A model generated the notes under the pieces. It searched no databases. It saw nothing but the letters and a program-made list of their open reading frames with translations, and was not told where the DNA came from. The translations under genes were made by a program, and so were the position numbers. This document shows, piece by piece, positions 6,645 to 14,649 of a stretch of DNA of 64,000 nt; position 1 is the stretch's first letter; each line of letters starts with the position of its first letter. Origin of the DNA: Actinomycetota bacterium (GTDB lineage Bacteria > Actinomycetota > Actinomycetes > Nanopelagicales > Nanopelagicaceae); contig CANBRH010000001.1 of NCBI GenBank assembly GCA_947371865.1, positions 1 through 64,000 of the forward strand, given 5' to 3'.

Positions 6645-7799
6645 ATGACCCAGACTGCGACCCCTACTTCCCTTCGTGAGCATTTGAAGTTCTCACGCGA
6701 GGAATTGCCCGCCCTTTTCGGAGTCTTGGGGACGGTCATAACCTTGCATATTCTGGGTTGGGGGCTATTTATTCACTACAACTCGATGCCCCAATTCCAC
6801 AATCTGACCGATAACAATCACTCACTTGTTTATGCCGGAGCCGGCGCTTTGGCCTACTCATTCGGACTTCGCCATGCATTCGATGCCGATCATATTTCTG
6901 CAATCGATGACACAACTCGCTTGATGTTAGCTAAGGGCAAGAAGCCACTTGGTGTGGGGCTCTTCTTTTCACTTGGTCACTCCACGATCGTGCTTGGTCT
7001 TTCCATAGCCATCGCTTTTGCTGCTAAACAAGCCGTTAAATTTCAACATAATTTTGCCGCAACCGGTGGCGTTATTGGTGCAAGTATTTCCGCTTTCTTT
7101 CTCTATTTAGTCGGAATCCTCAACTTAGTGATTTTATTTGGCGTCATCAAAGTTTGGCGCCAGGCAAAAACCGGCAAGTTCTCCCATGAGCATTTGCAAC
7201 AGCTACTCAACGAGCGTGGTCTCATGAATCGCATCTTTCGAGGCTTCTTCAAAAAAGGTTTCGACCATTCTTGGCAGCTGTATCCCATCGGAGTTCTCTT
7301 TGGATTGGGATTTGATACCGCAACTGAAGTGGGACTTCTGGGTCTTTCTGCCACAGCAGCAATCGGAACTGTAGGCGGCGTACTTCCACCTTTAGCCATC
7401 ATTGCACTGCCACTTATATTTGCCGCTGGTATGTCCATGATGGATTCACTGGACGGAATTTTCATGACTAAGGCTTACTCATGGGCCTTCACTTCACCTT
7501 TGCGTAAGATCTACTACAACTTAACCACAACTGGACTCTCCATTTTCGTGGCTCTCTTTATTGGCACAATTGAACTTGTCGGAGTTTTGGCCGACAAGAC
7601 ATCCATCGGCAAGTATCAACCCTTTACTTTTATCGCCAGCATTAACTTAAGCAAGATTGGCTATTTTATCGTTGCCACTTTTGTACTGACCTGGATCGGT
7701 TCAGTGCTCATTTGGAAAACTCAGAAATACGAGCAGAAATACTCGTCTGGAATTGTTGAAACTGAACATCAGCATTCTGAAATAGCAATTACCGAGTAG
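6645..7799 (+). CDS. NiCoT-family nickel/cobalt permease
   Basis: 384 residues with the NiCoT signatures in order: RHAFDADHISAIDD in TM2 (HX4DH, metal selection), FSLGHSTIVL, and LGFDTATEVGLL, with about eight membrane segments. It imports Ni2+ and/or Co2+ across the cytoplasmic membrane, for example for Ni-superoxide dismutase, urease or cobalamin. A leaderless promoter (TAACCT, 6633-6638) and an overlapping Nur-like box favour nickel as the regulated metal. No cobalamin riboswitch fits in the 41-base upstream gap. It converges on the SDR gene at 7808. Confidence 0.93.
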   Translation: MTQTATPTSLREHLKFSREELPALFGVLGTVITLHILGWGLFIHYNSMPQFHNLTDNNHSLVYAGAGALAYSFGLRHAFDADHISAIDDTTRLMLAKGKKPLGVGLFFSLGHSTIVLGLSIAIAFAAKQAVKFQHNFAATGGVIGASISAFFLYLVGILNLVILFGVIKVWRQAKTGKFSHEHLQQLLNERGLMNRIFRGFFKKGFDHSWQLYPIGVLFGLGFDTATEVGLLGLSATAAIGTVGGVLPPLAIIALPLIFAAGMSMMDSLDGIFMTKAYSWAFTSPLRKIYYNLTTTGLSIFVALFIGTIELVGVLADKTSIGKYQPFTFIASINLSKIGYFIVATFVLTWIGSVLIWKTQKYEQKYSSGIVETEHQHSEIAITE

Positions 7800-7807
7800 G
7801 CAAACAC

Positions 7808-8638
7808 TTAATCCAGAAAGAAATCCAATAAGAAATCCGTTGTGCCAGGGACTACAGAGTATTTCTCTAAGTCCGTAATTCCTTCACTGGCTAGCACTTC
7901 ATCATCAACGAAGAAATTGCCTGTGGTTGCTCGACTTTCGCGGTTGAGAATGATGTAAGCGCTATCGGAAAGAATTTCGGGTGTCCGACAGAAATCAGTT
8001 TCGACCCCTGGAATCATCGCCAAGGCAGCAGTATCAATTGCGGTGCGTGGCCACAAGGCGTTAACGGCGATGCCATCTTTCTTGAATTCTTCTGACATTC
8101 CTAGAACGCACATGCTCATCCCGTACTTTGCCATCGTGTACGCCAAATGCGGTTTAAACCATTTAGCCTTCATAGAAAGTGGCGGCGACAGAGTAAGGAT
8201 ATGTGGATTACGGTCCTCTTCAGCGCTCTTACGTAAATGCGGAATGGCAGCTTGGGAAGTTAAGAAGGTGCCGCGCACGTTCACATCAAACATAAGGTCA
8301 AATCGCTTAGCTGGTGTTGCTTCGGTTTTTGTCAGATTAATGGCGCTGGCATTATTGATAAGAATGTCTAGCCCACCAAATTGTTCGACGGTTTGTGCAA
8401 TGGCACGAGCAATTTGATCCTCATCCCGAATATCGCATTGGATCGGCAGGGCTTCTCCCCCTGCGGCACGAATTTCATCGGCGGCCGTGTAAATAGTTCC
8501 TTCTAGACTTGGATGTGGGTCTACCGTTTTAGCGGCAATGGCAATCAAGGCGCCATCTGCAGCAGCACGTTTTGCGATTGCTAACCCAATTCCGCGCGAG
8601 CCTCCGGTAATGAAGATGCGCTTGCCTGCGAGTGTCAT
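7808..8638 (-). CDS. SDR-family oxidoreductase (HSDL2-like)
   Basis: A Rossmann short-chain dehydrogenase: cofactor loop TGGSRGIG near residue 11, NNAS near 93, and a catalytic region with AYTMAKYGM near 165 (Tyr-x3-Lys). The Ser of the triad would lie in HILTLSPPLS. The insert AAKTVDPHPSLEGTIYTAADEI after beta-2 is typical of the HSDL2-like branch associated with fatty-acid metabolism. It begins 2 bases after the stop of the enoyl-CoA hydratase gene, so both are one transcript and probably act on acyl-CoA or hydroxyacyl intermediates. Exact substrate unknown. Confidence 0.88.
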   Translation of the reverse strand: MTLAGKRIFITGGSRGIGLAIAKRAAADGALIAIAAKTVDPHPSLEGTIYTAADEIRAAGGEALPIQCDIRDEDQIARAIAQTVEQFGGLDILINNASAINLTKTEATPAKRFDLMFDVNVRGTFLTSQAAIPHLRKSAEEDRNPHILTLSPPLSMKAKWFKPHLAYTMAKYGMSMCVLGMSEEFKKDGIAVNALWPRTAIDTAALAMIPGVETDFCRTPEILSDSAYIILNRESRATTGNFFVDDEVLASEGITDLEKYSVVPGTTDFLLDFFLD

Positions 8639-8640
8639 CT

Positions 8641-9396
8641 TTATGCCTCTCCGCCTTTGGTTCGCTTGGAAAGAAAATTCATAAATGCATTTCGCGCTTC
8701 ATCTGAGTCCAAAGCTAGTCGGAAGAGTTCACCTTCAGCTTCCATGACCATCGACACTGCTTGGTGGTGTCCGCTCTTGAGTAGGGCTTTCGTATTTATC
8801 ACGGCGGTCGGAGGTTGTTCGCCAATAAGAGTGGCAACTTCCAGCGCTCGTTCTTCTGGATTGTCACTGAGTTCATTTACCAGACCCATTTCAAAGGCTT
8901 CGTGCCCGGAAAAGGTGCGACCAGTAAGAAATATTTCAGAAGCAATGGCATGTCCGACTAGGCGTGGAAAGAGCAAACTTGAACCTGCCTCGGGAACTAG
9001 GCCAAGGGTTACAAATGGCATTGAGAGCTCGGCATCGCTGGTGGCGTAAACCAAATCGCAATGCAGAAGCATGGTGGTGCCGATCCCCACGGCGTTGCCA
9101 CGTACCGCGGCAATCAGGGGTTTAGGGAAATTGTGGATGGCGTAGAGGAAATGGAAAACCGGCGAATCGGAACCTGAAGGTGGGGTATTCAGAAAATCGC
9201 CAATATCGTTTCCGGCGGTGAAGGCTTTGGGCGAACCGGAGATGACCACACAGCGGATCGAGAAGTCGCCAGCAGCTTGATTGAGGCTATCGGCCAAAAC
9301 CGTGTACATGGCAGGAGTCAGGGCATTCTTCTTAGCAGGTCGGTTAATCTGTAGATGGAGGGTCGAGCCCTCGCGGAATTCCAGAATTTCGGACAT
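8641..9396 (-). CDS. Enoyl-CoA hydratase/isomerase family protein
   Basis: 251 residues of the crotonase fold. FTAGNDIGDF supplies the first oxyanion-hole NH and a CoA-binding loop, and AVRGNAVGIGTTMLLHCDLV carries the second oxyanion loop. In classical hydratases the catalytic Glu pair lies near LVPEAGSSLLFP; one Glu is visible here, so an isomerase role is equally possible. A leaderless promoter supports the start: TAGACT (complement of 9403-9408) ends 6 bases before ATG 9396. First gene of a two-gene operon with the SDR. Confidence 0.88.
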   Translation of the reverse strand: MSEILEFREGSTLHLQINRPAKKNALTPAMYTVLADSLNQAAGDFSIRCVVISGSPKAFTAGNDIGDFLNTPPSGSDSPVFHFLYAIHNFPKPLIAAVRGNAVGIGTTMLLHCDLVYATSDAELSMPFVTLGLVPEAGSSLLFPRLVGHAIASEIFLTGRTFSGHEAFEMGLVNELSDNPEERALEVATLIGEQPPTAVINTKALLKSGHHQAVSMVMEAEGELFRLALDSDEARNAFMNFLSKRTKGGEA

Positions 9397-9477
9397 GCGC
9401 GAAGTCTATGTGCGCTTCTCGAGTTTCATAGGCAGGCTGAAAGAGGCATAATCGCCCTAACAGGAACGGAGAGCCTT

Positions 9478-9792
9478 GTGGATATCAGGATTTTGACGAG
9501 GGATTTAACCCCCTTTGAGCACCTTGTGGCCGAGCACCTTTGTGAGGGCATGTCGAATGGCGCAATCGCCCGGCAGACATCTCATACCGAAAAGGTGATC
9601 GAAAATACGGTTTCGCGAATCGCCCGTGCTTTTGGAATTAAATCCGATGGTGACACCAATGTTCGAGTGTTGCTTGCGCTTGCCTATCGCAGCCAATATG
9701 GCGATCAAGCATTCGACCGTCTTGGCCTTCCCTGCCAACATGTCGAAGTGGGTCCTGACGGTAGGTCTTATTGCAACCGTCACGTTGAATAG
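9478..9792 (+). CDS. Small LuxR-type HTH protein with C-terminal Cys/His tail
   Basis: About 104 residues from GTG 9478 (GGAGAG 5-10 bases upstream). Nearly all of it is one GerE/LuxR helix-turn-helix: LTPFEHLVAEHLCEGMSNGA, then EKVIENTVSRIARAFGI and RVLLALAYR. There is no receiver or ligand domain. The last 20 residues contain C86-x-H88-x10-C99-x2-H102, which could bind a metal ion (inference). It faces away from the hydratase operon and precedes a two-span membrane protein. The partner and targets are unknown; its size suggests a constitutively DNA-competent or redox/metal-modulated factor. Confidence 0.75.
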   Translation: MDIRILTRDLTPFEHLVAEHLCEGMSNGAIARQTSHTEKVIENTVSRIARAFGIKSDGDTNVRVLLALAYRSQYGDQAFDRLGLPCQHVEVGPDGRSYCNRHVE

Positions 9793-9913
9793 AGCTTATA
9801 ACCCAAAAAAGTGATGTAGGTCTAAGTGCTGACTCTCTCTCATGTATGTCAAGGGCTAGCACTCTCCCATTGAGTAATAAGCGCTCTCTCTCCACGAAAT
9901 ACTTCTCTCGAGG

Positions 9914-9941
9914 TTAACAACAAGCGTTAACTTCGTAGTTA
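9914..9941 (+). promoter_or_regulatory. Promoter of the two-span membrane protein
   Basis: TTAACA (9914-9919) and TAGTTA (9936-9941) are 16 bases apart. The palindromic hexamer GTTAAC occurs twice (9913-9918 and 9926-9931) over and beside the -35, which could be a regulator site. Further upstream, AGTGCT (9825-9830) and AGCACT (9858-9863) form a loose inverted repeat. Confidence 0.45.
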
Positions 9942-9963
9942 TTCGGAGAGAAGAGATTACAAA

Positions 9964-10545
9964 ATGAAACGTAGAACTTTTGATGGAATGGCAAGCCTCA
10001 TCGGATTGATGCTTGCAGTAGTACTCCTCGTTGGCGCAGGATTGCTGAACTGGGGCGGATCTTTCGCCGCTAATGCAGTCAGCAGCCAACTCAAGGCACA
10101 AGAAATCACCATTCCCGCTGCAACCCAGAATGCCAAAGAAGGCGCCGACATTACGGCCTGGTTTAAAGCAAACGGTGGACAGATTCTTCACACTGGCAAG
10201 CAAGCACAGATGTATGCCGATCATTATCTCGGGTTCCACTTGTCCAGAATGCAAACATATGCGCAAGCTTCCGCTGCAAACATGGCAGCTTCCGGAGCAC
10301 TTGCAGCCGATCCAACAAACCCTGACGTACAAGCAAAGGCGAAAGCTGCTGCCGCCACCGTCGACACAGTCTTTAAAGGAACCGTACTTCGCGGCACTCT
10401 GCTGACCGCTTATGCGTTCGGTCAATTAGGAGCTATCGCAGGCTACGCAGCCTTGGCTACAGGATTAGGTGGAATTCTCTTCCTCATTCTCGCGCTACTT
10501 GGCTACTTGCACCTTCGTCGCACGGATGAACACGCGGCGATATAG
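9964..10545 (+). CDS. Conserved two-span membrane protein of unknown function
   Basis: 193 residues. TM1 at about 10-33 (ASLIGLMLAVVLLVGAGLLN) and TM2 at about 150-178 (YAALATGLGGILFLILALLG) flank an external Ala-rich region of about 110 residues; the C-terminus has a basic stop-transfer LRRTDE. I recall similar actinobacterial proteins, sometimes mislabelled as LigA, but no function. GGAGAG (9945-9950) precedes the start, and a strong terminator follows at 10567, so it is a single-gene unit. Confidence 0.7.
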   Translation: MKRRTFDGMASLIGLMLAVVLLVGAGLLNWGGSFAANAVSSQLKAQEITIPAATQNAKEGADITAWFKANGGQILHTGKQAQMYADHYLGFHLSRMQTYAQASAANMAASGALAADPTNPDVQAKAKAAAATVDTVFKGTVLRGTLLTAYAFGQLGAIAGYAALATGLGGILFLILALLGYLHLRRTDEHAAI

Positions 10546-10566
10546 CCCTCATCTCTCCGTGAGGGA

Positions 10567-10600
10567 AAGGCCCCGCCAGATTTCTGACGGGGCCTTTTAT
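10567..10600 (+). terminator. Rho-independent terminator
   Basis: AAGGCCCCGCCAGA and TCTGACGGGGCCTT form a 14-bp stem with one C-A mismatch and a TT centre, followed by TTTAT. A smaller hairpin CCCTCA...TGAGGG (10546-10565) lies just before it. It ends the 9964 gene and faces the 3' end of ino1. Confidence 0.85.
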
Positions 10601-10638
10601 CTGCTCGAAAACTATGGAACGAAGCGCTCGACTAGTGA

Positions 10639-11730
10639 CTAACGCTCGATTTCACCGGTGATGAATTGCTCTACGCGATTGTATGCAGTCTCATCAGAGT
10701 ATTGCTCTGGTGGGGACTTCATAAAATAACTTGACGGAGATAGCAACGGTCCACCGATACCACGATCTAGCGCAATCTTGGCACAACGAAGGGCATCAAT
10801 GATGACACCAGCAGAGTTTGGGGAATCCCACACTTCGAGCTTGTATTCCAAGTTCAACGGAACATCACCAAAAGCACGTCCTTCGAGGCGAACATAAGCC
10901 CATTTGCGATCATCGAGCCATGGAATGTAATCCGATGGACCGATATGCACGTTACGCGCTCCCATATCGTGATCAAGTTGGGAAGTGACGGATTGGGTTT
11001 TGGAAATCTTTTTGGATTCCAAACGATCTCGCTCCAACATATTCTTGAAGTCCATATTTCCACCAACGTTGAGTTGGTAAGTGCGGTCTAAGTGAACGCC
11101 TCGATCTTGAAAGAGTTTGGCCATGATGCGGTGAGTGATAGTGGCACCAACTTGAGACTTAATATCATCTCCAACAATAGGCAGACCGGCGGCGGTGAAT
11201 TTTGCAGCCCAGACTGGATCCGATGCAATGAACACTGGAAGTGCGTTGACAAAAGCAACGCCAGCATCGATGGCGCACTGTGCATAAAACTTGGCGGCTT
11301 GTTCAGAACCAACGGGGAGATAACAAATGAGAACATCTACCTTGCGTTCTTTGAGAAGAGCGACAACATCAACAGGGGCGGCATCCGATTCGGTAATAGT
11401 TTCACGATAGTAACGACCAAGTCCATCCAAAGTGGTTCCGCGCGAAACGATGACACCAGTAGGTGCAACATCTGCAAACTTAATCGTGTTATTTTCACTG
11501 GCCCACATGGCATCTGCCATATCCAGGCCAACTTTCTTAGCATCCACATCGAATGCCGCGACAAAATTAACATCACTAATGTGATATCCGCCCAGAACTG
11601 GGTGCATAAGCCCCGGGATTTCTGTATCTGGAGTGGCATCCTTGTAATACGTCACGCCTTGTATAAGCGAGTTGGCGCAGTTTCCGACGCCAATGATGGC
11701 GACACGAATTTCACCCTTTGCTGAGGTCAC
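10639..11730 (-). CDS. ino1: Inositol-3-phosphate synthase
   Basis: 363 residues, the length of actinobacterial/archaeal-type enzymes. It converts glucose-6-phosphate to 1L-myo-inositol-1-phosphate with NAD+. N-terminal Rossmann motif [16 protein letters not shown], catalytic-core segments [33 protein letters not shown] and [11 protein letters not shown], and a C-terminal NAD-domain return [19 protein letters not shown]. The product feeds phosphatidylinositol, PIMs and mycothiol-type metabolites. Its start overlaps the PadR gene stop (ATGA, 11727-11730), so PadR and Ino1 are one unit, the same pairing as in mycobacteria. Confidence 0.96.
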   Translation of the reverse strand: MTSAKGEIRVAIIGVGNCANSLIQGVTYYKDATPDTEIPGLMHPVLGGYHISDVNFVAAFDVDAKKVGLDMADAMWASENNTIKFADVAPTGVIVSRGTTLDGLGRYYRETITESDAAPVDVVALLKERKVDVLICYLPVGSEQAAKFYAQCAIDAGVAFVNALPVFIASDPVWAAKFTAAGLPIVGDDIKSQVGATITHRIMAKLFQDRGVHLDRTYQLNVGGNMDFKNMLERDRLESKKISKTQSVTSQLDHDMGARNVHIGPSDYIPWLDDRKWAYVRLEGRAFGDVPLNLEYKLEVWDSPNSAGVIIDALRCAKIALDRGIGGPLLSPSSYFMKSPPEQYSDETAYNRVEQFITGEIER

Positions 11731-12269
11731 GATGATTCCCTTTCAGTATTGATCATTTCAACGATCCAAACAATCTCTCGTTCGGCCGATTCCAATGAGT
11801 GGCGGCGCCACTCAACTAAATAGCGATCTGAATCTTCTGGAAACTTTTCTAATTCGCTGCGCAAGATGGCAGCTTTCTCGGCCAGCCGACGATGGCGGCC
11901 TTCCAAGATCTGCAGACGATTTCGTTGCGGGGTCGGTCCGAAGAAGGCAAACCGGACTTCAAAAGAGTCGTCTTCCCAACTGTCAGGTCCTGTCTCTTCC
12001 GTTAAATTGTTGAACCGGACTTTTCCTGCAGCGGTGATGTTGTAGACAATGCGAGCGCGGCGGGATAAACGTCCCGATTCGGTGAGACTCTCCTCGATCA
12101 ACCCAGATTCCAGCATTCGTCGCAATTGTGGATAGAGCACAGAAAAGGAGAGGGCCCGAAACGGTCCATAAATAACAATCATCCGTTTGCGCAGTTCGTA
12201 GCCATGTAGAGGGCTCTGGGTTAACAGACCCAGCAGGGCAAACTCCAGAGAGTCAGTTCTAGATCTCAT
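11727..12269 (-). CDS. PadR-family transcriptional regulator
   Basis: 180 residues. N-terminal winged helix: [21 protein letters not shown], then [19 protein letters not shown] and [13 protein letters not shown]-terminal helical dimerisation domain (VirR-like) follows with [22 protein letters not shown] sequence. Strong Shine-Dalgarno GGGGAGG before ATG 12269. It is co-transcribed with ino1 and preceded by a 25-bp palindrome, so it most likely represses itself and inositol synthesis; the effector is unknown. Confidence 0.92.
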   Translation of the reverse strand: MRSRTDSLEFALLGLLTQSPLHGYELRKRMIVIYGPFRALSFSVLYPQLRRMLESGLIEESLTESGRLSRRARIVYNITAAGKVRFNNLTEETGPDSWEDDSFEVRFAFFGPTPQRNRLQILEGRHRRLAEKAAILRSELEKFPEDSDRYLVEWRRHSLESAEREIVWIVEMINTERESS

Positions 12270-12305
12270 CCTTACCTCCCCTGATTTTCCGAAAAGTATT
12301 ACGTG

Positions 12306-12330
12306 TGGATATATCGTTTCGATATATCCA
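12306..12330. promoter_or_regulatory. PadR operator, 25-bp perfect palindrome
   Basis: Arms TGGATATATCG and CGATATATCCA are perfect 11-bp inverted repeats around TTT. A partial second copy, TTGGATATCTAA, follows at 12331-12342. The site lies 37 bases upstream of PadR and covers its probable -35 region (possible -10 TAATAC, complement of 12296-12301). The divergent LysE gene is on the other side. Confidence 0.65.
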
Positions 12331-12389
12331 TTGGATATCTAACCCTTAAATTCCACCCACCGCAACTCGACTGACCGTAAACTCCCCCA

Positions 12390-13034
12390 ATGCTGATTCC
12401 AACTCGAATTTGGGAGTATGTCGCGGCGGCAGTGGTCATTGTTTTAGCGCCCGGACCCAGCGTCCTTTTCACCATAGCCCGGGCGATCGCATGGGGCAGG
12501 GCGACTGCAGTGGCGACGGTGGTTGGCAATGTTTTAGGAGCATTTACGCTCTCAGTGGTCGTTGCAGTCGGTTTAGGACCGATCCTGCAACGTTCTCACC
12601 TGGCTTTTATCGCCGTGCAATTTCTCGGCGGAGCCTATTTAGTTTATTTAGGCATTGAGGCCATCAGGCAGAGCCCTATTCACGCCGCTGATATGACTCA
12701 GCAGGGAGATGACCGACCGACCATGCTGAAATCAGCGCGAGATGGCTACTGGGTTGGGGCCCTTAACCCAAAAGGAATGGTCTTTTTTGCCGCGATCTTG
12801 CCCCAATTCGTAGATCGAGATCGAGGCCACGTCACTGGCCAGCTGATCTTGATGGGTGCCATCTTCGCAGCCATCGCTTTGGTCTCAGATGGCGGCTGGG
12901 GAATTTTGGCAGGAACTATCCGAAATTGGTTAGCCACCGAAATGAGGAGGTTAGTCCGCATGCGCATTGCTGGTGGCTCCGTCATGATTGCTTTGGGGCT
13001 CTTCACGATTATCTCGGCCATCCGATCCAGCTAA
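12390..13034 (+). CDS. LysE/RhtB-family amino-acid exporter
   Basis: 214 residues with about six membrane segments. The family signature VIVLAPGPSVLFTIARAIAWG lies in TM1, then GNVLGAFTLSVVVAVGLG, FLGGAYLVYLGIEAIR (the conserved G-A-x-Y-L-x-x-L-G motif) and ALNPKGMVFFAAILPQFVD. These proteins export amino acids or homoserine/threonine lactones. Leaderless promoter: TAAACT (12378-12383) ends 6 bases before ATG 12390. Divergent from PadR-ino1; whether PadR also controls it is open. Confidence 0.9.
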   Translation: MLIPTRIWEYVAAAVVIVLAPGPSVLFTIARAIAWGRATAVATVVGNVLGAFTLSVVVAVGLGPILQRSHLAFIAVQFLGGAYLVYLGIEAIRQSPIHAADMTQQGDDRPTMLKSARDGYWVGALNPKGMVFFAAILPQFVDRDRGHVTGQLILMGAIFAAIALVSDGGWGILAGTIRNWLATEMRRLVRMRIAGGSVMIALGLFTIISAIRSS

Positions 13035-13146
13035 ATACTTTTCATCGAGAGCGGTCGTGGTTGTTGCCTATGTCAGTGGCAACGGTAAGACTTTAACTCC
13101 TGAGAAAATATCACCTTAATCTGGTGTGCGAGAAAAGTAGGTTTCC

Positions 13147-13821
13147 ATGAGCAATGCCCGAGCATTCATTAGCCCCAGCGATCTCACCTTTTCCTGGGAT
13201 GGTTGCCATCGCTGTCTATGGCTTTACTACAACCATCAAGTCAAAGCACCGAACTTCATGCCCCTCGTAGCTGAACTTGCAGATATGCAAGAGCGATATT
13301 TCATTGGAGCCAGTTCAGAACATCTTCATGCCGCCATCCCTGCGGGCAAAGTCCATAGCCATGGTGGATTCGTTCAGTCGCGTCCCATTCGAGTTGATGG
13401 CCAGGATTCCGCCTTTGCCATTCGCGGAAAGTACGACCTCGTAATGGAATTTCCCGACGGAACCTATGGCGTGATTGATTGCAAATTTCAAGCCAGGGAC
13501 AATGACAAGAGCGATTTCTATTCACCGCAACTTGAAGCATATGCATTTGCTCTCGAAAACCCCGCAAAAGGTGAGCCCAAGAAAATATCCTCTTTAGGTC
13601 TTTTGGTCTGGTCGCCAGTTCGTCCCCGTGGAAACGCATCTGTGGGGTTTGGCCTCGAACTCAGTTGCAGCTGGTATCCCATTCAGCGCAACCCTGAGGC
13701 GCTGGCAGCGCGTTTAAAGGACTTTATAGGTGTTATTACTGCCGAAGTCCCAGTTGCCAAGCCAACGTGCGACCAGTGTCGCTATATCTCAACCCGACGC
13801 GAAATCCTAGGCAACGAGTAG
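13147..13821 (+). CDS. Cas4/RecB-like PD-(D/E)XK nuclease with four-cysteine cluster
   Basis: 224 residues. RecB-type catalytic motifs are present: G94-K-Y-D97, D111-C-K113 (VIDCKFQ) and Q128-x3-Y132 (QLEAYAFAL). C20 and C23 (GCHRCLW) at the N-terminus and C208 and C211 (CDQC) at the C-terminus bracket the nuclease core, as in Cas4 and AddB, where they hold an Fe-S cluster that closes the fold. Four Cys could equally hold zinc. There is no CRISPR array, helicase or cas gene nearby, so this is an orphan DNA-processing enzyme. Family call is firm; substrate and role are unknown. Confidence 0.78.
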   Translation: MSNARAFISPSDLTFSWDGCHRCLWLYYNHQVKAPNFMPLVAELADMQERYFIGASSEHLHAAIPAGKVHSHGGFVQSRPIRVDGQDSAFAIRGKYDLVMEFPDGTYGVIDCKFQARDNDKSDFYSPQLEAYAFALENPAKGEPKKISSLGLLVWSPVRPRGNASVGFGLELSCSWYPIQRNPEALAARLKDFIGVITAEVPVAKPTCDQCRYISTRREILGNE

Positions 13822-13823
13822 CC

Positions 13824-14549
13824 CTACTCCTCTTCGCTTTCTTCTTCTTCAGTTCCTTCATCAACCTTTTCTTCGCGCGCTTGTTTGAGCAATGCAATTT
13901 TCGCTTCAGAGGCATACATGTCAACATACTCTTGGCCGGAAATTGACTGAATCGTATTCATGATTCGATCAGTAATCTCGCGCAACAATTTGAGGTCGTT
14001 GCTATCCCCTTCAAAAAACATAGGTTCGCCAAAAATCATCTCAACTCGACGTACTTTGGGAACTACTTGCCCTGTCGGTTGAATTTCAGCGGTATTAAAC
14101 ATGGCCACGGGAACAACCGCGGCGCCTGATTCAATGGCCAGCCGTGCAATGCCAGTTCGTCCCTTGTAGAGACGCCCATCTGGGGAACGAGTACCTTCCG
14201 GATAAATTCCGATGCAATTTCCATCAGCTAACAACGAGAGTCCGGTGAGAAGTGCAGCCTCGCTGCGGCGGCCACCTGATCTATCTACCGGAACTTGGCC
14301 GAGCGCAATGAAAGTAATCTTCTTGAGGAAGCCTTTAAATCCAGGCGAGGTGAAATATTCGCTCTTGGCCAGGAATGTTACTTTTCGAGGAACGACTAAA
14401 GGCATAAAGATTGAGTCGCTAAAGGAGAGGTGGTTGGAAGCGATAATGACTGGGCCGGTGTGGGCAACATTCCGCAAGCCCGTCACTTTAGGTCGGAAGA
14501 GCAAAGTCAGGATGGGGATGAGAAACGATTTCAAGAGGCGATATGCCAC
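13824..14549 (-). CDS. 1-acyl-sn-glycerol-3-phosphate acyltransferase (PlsC-like)
   Basis: 241 residues. Acyltransferase blocks: NHLSFSDS (HX4D catalytic), then PVDRSG, EGTRSPDG (phosphate binding) and VVPVAMFN. An N-terminal membrane helix (LLKSFLIPILTLLF) anchors it. Likely makes phosphatidic acid from lysophosphatidic acid at the inner membrane. The last 20 residues are an odd Glu-rich tail. GTG start at 14549 with Shine-Dalgarno GGAGGTG. A second PlsC lies at 61722, so the two may differ in acyl preference. Confidence 0.92.
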   Translation of the reverse strand: MAYRLLKSFLIPILTLLFRPKVTGLRNVAHTGPVIIASNHLSFSDSIFMPLVVPRKVTFLAKSEYFTSPGFKGFLKKITFIALGQVPVDRSGGRRSEAALLTGLSLLADGNCIGIYPEGTRSPDGRLYKGRTGIARLAIESGAAVVPVAMFNTAEIQPTGQVVPKVRRVEMIFGEPMFFEGDSNDLKLLREITDRIMNTIQSISGQEYVDMYASEAKIALLKQAREEKVDEGTEEEESEEE

Positions 14550-14649
14550 AACTCACCTCCGAAGCTTCTAGAAGCGACAACCGCATGAAGTCGCGAAATT
14601 ACAGAACATAATTTAGGGGTTATTCCCCCTTATGTGACACCATCTGAAG

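Noticed and set aside
9822..9880. CIRCE/HrcA-like element (TAGCACTC...GAGTAATAA)
   Set aside because: Spacing is 7 instead of 9 and the right arm is degenerate; the neighbouring gene is not a chaperone.
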